64,000 nucleotides of DNA from Roseburia faecis. GTDB taxonomy: Bacteria > Bacillota > Clostridia > Lachnospirales > Lachnospiraceae. Under the pieces are notes generated by a model. That model searched no databases, was not told where the DNA came from, and saw nothing but the letters and a program-made list of their open reading frames with translations. Location: the NCBI RefSeq assembly GCF_001406815.1, contig NZ_CVRR01000009.1, positions 26,716 to 90,715 of the forward strand, in the 5' to 3' direction. Below are positions 60,646 to 64,000 of the stretch, one piece after another. How positions within the stretch are numbered: position 1 is the stretch's first letter; each line of letters starts with the position of its first letter. The translations under genes and the position numbers were made by a program.

Positions 60646-62582
60646 AAGCAACCTCCTTTTAATGATTTCGGTATGTTTGTTTTTTCAACAATTGTGATAT
60701 TAAAGAAAATAATTGTAAATTCTATTAGTGCCATAAATGAACTAACAAGAATGCTAATTCCTACTTCAGTCTGTACCGATAATAAAGAATAGATAAGCAT
60801 ACCTACTAATATCACAAAATTTTCCACTACAATCATTTTAAGAAGTGTTTTGTGCCGTTCAAATAAACTATATCCAAAGATTTTCATCAAGGAAATTTTC
60901 ATTGCATTTTCTCGGAACTCTAGTCTACTTACGGTAACAATAATCATAATATTTAAAAGCAATACAATCGTACAAAGAGAACTTAAAAATCCCACGAGTT
61001 TTATTAAAAATGTGTGATTATATAAATACTGTTCATGTACGTTTGTAATTACTAGCTGATAATTTCCAAGCATATCTTCATACTTTTTGCTGATATTTCT
61101 TAGCTGTTTTTCATCACATTGAAATAAAACTGCTCCTGCTTTATAGCTTTCAAGATACCCACCATTGACTGCTAAATCTTTGTTTGCCTGATAAATAATT
61201 ATCGGATTTTTGCTTTTTTCGATACCATTTATTCTACTTGTATCTAAATAGGAAAAGTATTCTGTTTCGCTATACTCTATGTACTGAATATTTAATTGTT
61301 GTAAATTATCATGATTTAAAACATGGCTCAAGGAGTCATAGGCTAATTGCTTGTTTTTAGCAAAATATCTATTCTTTGGAATGAAAATAATCAAATCAGA
61401 AGATTCATTCTCTACTGCATTTATCTGCTTCGTAAAACCTTGTAACATATCTTTTGCATGATTATTTACATATATCACATCATTTTTATCATTTAAAATA
61501 TTCAAGCATATTACAGGCTTTAATGTGTTATATTCATTCTTGTATAGTTTATTCCAAAAAGCTTCTTCTTTTTCAGCATTAAAATCAGTAGTCTTTACGG
61601 TAAAATAATTTGCATCATAATATTCTTCTAACAAATGTTCATTTGTAAATAGGTTATTATGAATACTACTAATATTAGTGATAATTGTAAAAACAGCGGC
61701 TACCCCTGCTATAAATTTTAACGAATAAATTAAAAAATCCACTCCTCTTTTGTGTGTTGCATTTGCGAATGCCTTTCTAATATCAAAAAAGCAAAAAGAA
61801 CAATATGGAATAGTGGAAAGAATAATTCCAATGGAATATAAAATTGTGACGAGTCTATTCTCATATGCTCCCGATATATAATTTGACAGCAATATTTTTG
61901 CAACAATAAATAATGCAATGTCAAAAGTTACATCGAATAAAGCAGCCTTAAATGCTATGAAACCAGCACTTTCTCCTAAGGAAACTCGTACAACAACCTC
62001 TTTTTTTCGCCTAACCACTTCAATTACATTTAGAACAATCATCAATGCAATAATCATACCCCATATAATAAAAATCATGTCCTTTTCCGTAGAATTCCAA
62101 TATTCTGGATAAGTTAAGCTATATTTTTCTGATAATTTCTGATATGCAGAGATAATATTGTCCTCATTTCCTATGTATGAGATAAAGTTTTCATAACCCA
62201 CAGAGGTACTTTGCAATTCTGAGAGATTATGAAATTTTACTTTCGTAATTCCGGAAACTAAAGCGGTATATTCTGATTCTTCTATGTTTGCAGTATTTTT
62301 TAATGTTTGTCTGATTACTTTATCATCGCCATAAATATGAAGTGTTGAAAGGTATTTATTATTGATTTCATTGTACTGAGAAAAAATATGTACATCATTC
62401 TCCGTTGCAGTTTCTGATACATCTTTCAGAAACTGCGACATATCTTCACTAGCAACTTCATAGCGTGATGACGTAAAATATGCTGTAGAAAAGTTCCAAA
62501 GCTGATCTTGAAATATTTCAGATTGCATAAGTATTCCAAAAATCAGGAAACAAAACAAACATAAGTTTTTAATTGCTTTCAT
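60642..62582 (-). CDS. Bacteriocin-associated seven-helix membrane protein
   Basis: A 646-aa protein with one N-terminal helix, a long outside loop, four helices near 170-300, another large outside loop (about 310-520), and three helices at the C-terminus. The layout and regions such as MIFIIWGMIIALMIVLNVIEVVRRKKEVVVRVSLGES match the bacteriocin-associated integral membrane family (DUF1430-like), the FtsX-type partner of the ATPase behind it. In lactococcin 972 such pairs are held to provide export or immunity. Confidence 0.85.
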   Translation of the reverse strand: MKAIKNLCLFCFLIFGILMQSEIFQDQLWNFSTAYFTSSRYEVASEDMSQFLKDVSETATENDVHIFSQYNEINNKYLSTLHIYGDDKVIRQTLKNTANIEESEYTALVSGITKVKFHNLSELQSTSVGYENFISYIGNEDNIISAYQKLSEKYSLTYPEYWNSTEKDMIFIIWGMIIALMIVLNVIEVVRRKKEVVVRVSLGESAGFIAFKAALFDVTFDIALFIVAKILLSNYISGAYENRLVTILYSIGIILSTIPYCSFCFFDIRKAFANATHKRGVDFLIYSLKFIAGVAAVFTIITNISSIHNNLFTNEHLLEEYYDANYFTVKTTDFNAEKEEAFWNKLYKNEYNTLKPVICLNILNDKNDVIYVNNHAKDMLQGFTKQINAVENESSDLIIFIPKNRYFAKNKQLAYDSLSHVLNHDNLQQLNIQYIEYSETEYFSYLDTSRINGIEKSKNPIIIYQANKDLAVNGGYLESYKAGAVLFQCDEKQLRNISKKYEDMLGNYQLVITNVHEQYLYNHTFLIKLVGFLSSLCTIVLLLNIMIIVTVSRLEFRENAMKISLMKIFGYSLFERHKTLLKMIVVENFVILVGMLIYSLLSVQTEVGISILVSSFMALIEFTIIFFNITIVEKTNIPKSLKGGCL

Positions 62583-63032
62583 TTATTTCAACCCCAGATT
62601 CCATACTTTATTTGCTTTTTCAAATATCGTAGTCAATATTGTGCTATTTTCATCAACAATCCATTGATCTTCTTGATCTTCAGCTTTTTTGCTACTTGAC
62701 AACATAATTTGAGTATTCAAATCCTTATAGTCATTAAATAGCACGCCTTGACTTATTCCTTGGTGAAATGGTTTTATCCAAATAATTAGTGCATATCGAA
62801 CATCTGACTCAGCTATCGCAAGATTTCCATTCCAAAGCAAATAATCAGGGACAGACACACTATACTGGAATCCATCTTTATCTGTGTAAATTTTTACTCC
62901 AGATTCTTCTATTTCAGGGAAGTCTTTCTGAAATTCGTTATATGGTTTATAACTCCCGAAGTACCAAAATAAATTATAGCAACAGAACAAAATAACCAAA
63001 ACAATTCCTATATATTTTATTTTTTTCTTCAT
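62583..63032 (-). CDS. Small membrane-anchored protein of the bacteriocin locus
   Basis: A 149-aa protein with one N-terminal helix (YIGIVLVILFCCYNLFWYFGS) and an outside domain of about 120 residues (YSVSVPDYLLWNGNLAIAESD). I recognise no family. It lies 67 bp after the bacteriocin gene across a terminator and directly abuts the membrane-protein gene (ATG follows its TAA). By position it may be an immunity or accessory protein. Confidence 0.7.
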   Translation of the reverse strand: MKKKIKYIGIVLVILFCCYNLFWYFGSYKPYNEFQKDFPEIEESGVKIYTDKDGFQYSVSVPDYLLWNGNLAIAESDVRYALIIWIKPFHQGISQGVLFNDYKDLNTQIMLSSSKKAEDQEDQWIVDENSTILTTIFEKANKVWNLGLK

Positions 63033-63053
63033 TTATATACACTCCACAAAAAA

Positions 63054-63077
63054 GAGTGGTTGGAATTCCAACCACTC
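63054..63077 (-). terminator. Terminator directly behind the bacteriocin gene
   Basis: A perfect 24-bp palindrome with arms GAGTGGTTGGAA and TTCCAACCACTC, followed by TTTTTT on the minus strand. It would make the bacteriocin mRNA far more abundant than the downstream immunity and transport genes, which depend on read-through. Confidence 0.9.
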
Positions 63078-63099
63078 AGCCATTATCCCGAACCTTTGT

Positions 63100-63444
63100 T
63101 TAGTAGCTATTACCGTAGGTAATACTATTTCCTTTATGAGCAACCTCAATTTTAGACCAATTACCTTTACCAACATTTGAACCCGAAAAAGAACCATTTC
63201 CATTTTTGACATATGCGTAATGATCTTTAGTTGAATGATATGCGTGTGCATAATCTTCATTAATAGCAAGAGTATTATAACCATAAGTCAAAACACCTTT
63301 TCCGCCATCAGATGTAGTGCTCAATTCCCACTTTTTATCAAATGTCTTATTCCCGTTTGTAACAGAAAATGCCATTACTGGAATTGATGAAGAAATTAAC
63401 ATTGCACTAATAGCTACCCCTACAATCACTTTCTTTGCTCTCAT
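63100..63444 (-). CDS. Lactococcin-972-like bacteriocin precursor
   Basis: A 114-aa secreted precursor. The signal peptide (VIVGVAISAMLISSSIPVMA) is cut after about residue 27, so export is by the Sec route, as for lactococcin 972. The mature part of about 87 residues is rich in Gly, Ser, Asn, Tyr and Lys, with KWELSTTSDGGKGVLTYGYN, then YAHAYHSTKDHYAYVKNGNG and a C-terminus ending SITYGNSY. The Trp, Tyr/His cluster and Val/Asn strands fit the family. It lacks Cys, so no lanthionine is expected. The producer genes follow on the same strand. Confidence 0.85.
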   Translation of the reverse strand: MRAKKVIVGVAISAMLISSSIPVMAFSVTNGNKTFDKKWELSTTSDGGKGVLTYGYNTLAINEDYAHAYHSTKDHYAYVKNGNGSFSGSNVGKGNWSKIEVAHKGNSITYGNSY

Positions 63445-63482
63445 AAGTTTTACCGCCTTTGATCTGCTGTATTTCTATTTAT

Positions 63483-63511
63483 ATTTTATCAAATATTTTG
63501 TATCTAGTCAA
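63483..63511 (-). promoter_or_regulatory. Promoter of the bacteriocin gene
   Basis: On the minus strand TTGACT (63,511-63,506), 17 bp, then TAAAAT (63,488-63,483). The -35 box overlaps the stop codon of the upstream gene. Confidence 0.7.
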
Positions 63512-63993
63512 TCAGTATCTTGACTTATATAGCGTCGAATTGTAAGATATATTCCTTGTAAAATTAACCAAAAGAACAACAGATTTATTGATAATGCTTT
63601 TTTAATTACTTCTCCAAAATAAATGATGACAGCCGCACTTGTCAGTATCATCAGTAGGGTAATAACATCCCAACAGTTTTTCTTATATAATTCTATAACC
63701 TTTATTTCTATCAGTATCGCCAGTATTCCTGTCCCTGCCACACATATTCCCACAACCAATATCAGCAATAACCAATATATGATTCCGGCTATAATCTCAT
63801 TTGGAATTTTTGTGCTGATTTGTGCCACAGATTGCCCGGCATCAATCGTCCAACCAATAAAAGTTTGTATGAATGATGCTGCATCATGGAAGAATGATTT
63901 GCAATCGGAAAGGAACACATCTGACTGTACTGCCTGAAAAAGAGTGGTTGTCAGCGAATACCATGCAAGAAGGAACAAGGTTGTTTGGAACAT
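63508..63993 (-). CDS. Membrane protein of DUF6040 type, start possibly outside the window
   Basis: A 161-aa reading with one N-terminal and three further hydrophobic stretches (EIIAGIIYWLLLILVVGICVAGTGILAILIEI, CWDVITLLMILTSAAVIIYFG, LLFFWLILQGIYL). The pattern FLLAWYSLTTTLFQA and the spacing match DUF6040 proteins of Tn1549-like conjugative elements. The frame is still open at the window end, so the gene probably begins beyond 64,000. It supports the view that the last 8 kb are element-derived. Confidence 0.55.
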   Translation of the reverse strand: MFQTTLFLLAWYSLTTTLFQAVQSDVFLSDCKSFFHDAASFIQTFIGWTIDAGQSVAQISTKIPNEIIAGIIYWLLLILVVGICVAGTGILAILIEIKVIELYKKNCWDVITLLMILTSAAVIIYFGEVIKKALSINLLFFWLILQGIYLTIRRYISQDTD

Positions 63994-64000
63994 TACCGTT

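Overview
The window looks like chromosomal DNA of a gut Firmicute of the family Lachnospiraceae (Roseburia/Agathobacter-like). The grounds are the moderate-to-low GC content, strong AGGAGG-type ribosome binding sites, TTGACA/TATAAT promoters with 16-18 bp spacers, lipoprotein-type ABC sugar importers, DUF4317, AAA-ATPase-like/PDDEXK proteins, and a Tn1549-like accessory tail. The genus is inferred, not proven.

Layout. (1) 1-6,131: arabinan/arabinoxylan-oligosaccharide operon on the minus strand (binding lipoprotein, two permeases, GH51, LacI regulator, start of a GH43). Its promoter is flanked by two matching palindromic operators. (2) 6.5-9.3 kb: YczE-like membrane protein, and a YtrA-type GntR repressor with a large membrane protein. 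(3) 9.3-16.1 kb: two tandem arrays of a 50/51-bp repeat, a PDDEXK-like gene, the KtrB/KtrA potassium system, an apparently truncated DUF4317 gene with a decayed second copy, and an AAA-ATPase-like protein. (4) 16.1-23.4 kb: sucrose/fructoside operon (two permeases, binding protein, GH32, fructokinase) with a divergent LacI regulator and matching operators. The first permease gene has an in-frame TAG. (5) 23.4-26.5 kb: MATE exporter, CIRCE-controlled Hsp20, and decayed signalling genes. (6) 26.5-35.4 kb: a binding protein, two CUT1-type permeases, a long HlyD-like adaptor and a MacB-like extracytoplasmic protein in one tightly overlapping operon without an ATPase, divergent from a two-component system. 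(7) 35.4-48.8 kb: DegV, RecQ, a small HTH protein, ECF sigma/anti-sigma pair, a third repeat array, esterase, chemoreceptor, Eis-like acetyltransferase, four-domain BIG2 protein and a second AAA-ATPase-like protein. (8) 48.8-55.3 kb: candidate small RNA, fourth repeat array, CsrA-like protein, small tyrosine recombinase, MetF, and a self-regulated YtrABC-like ABC operon. (9) 55.3-64 kb: AT-rich accessory region, probably a decayed integrative element. It holds a toxin-antitoxin pair with a shortened toxin, a MazG-like protein, an integrase with two in-frame TGA codons, and a lactococcin-972-like bacteriocin locus.

The most unusual feature is the repeat family. Four separate arrays (9,538-9,923; 10,908-11,197; 40,399-40,661; 49,428-49,717) share one design: TATGTCCC, 16 nt, GGGACATA, 18-19 nt, repeated every 50 or 51 bp, always in the same orientation, while the spacers differ between arrays. 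The array at 49.4 kb ends 17 bp from the stop codon of a CsrA-like gene. The second system worth attention is the importer-plus-efflux-adaptor operon under its own two-component system.
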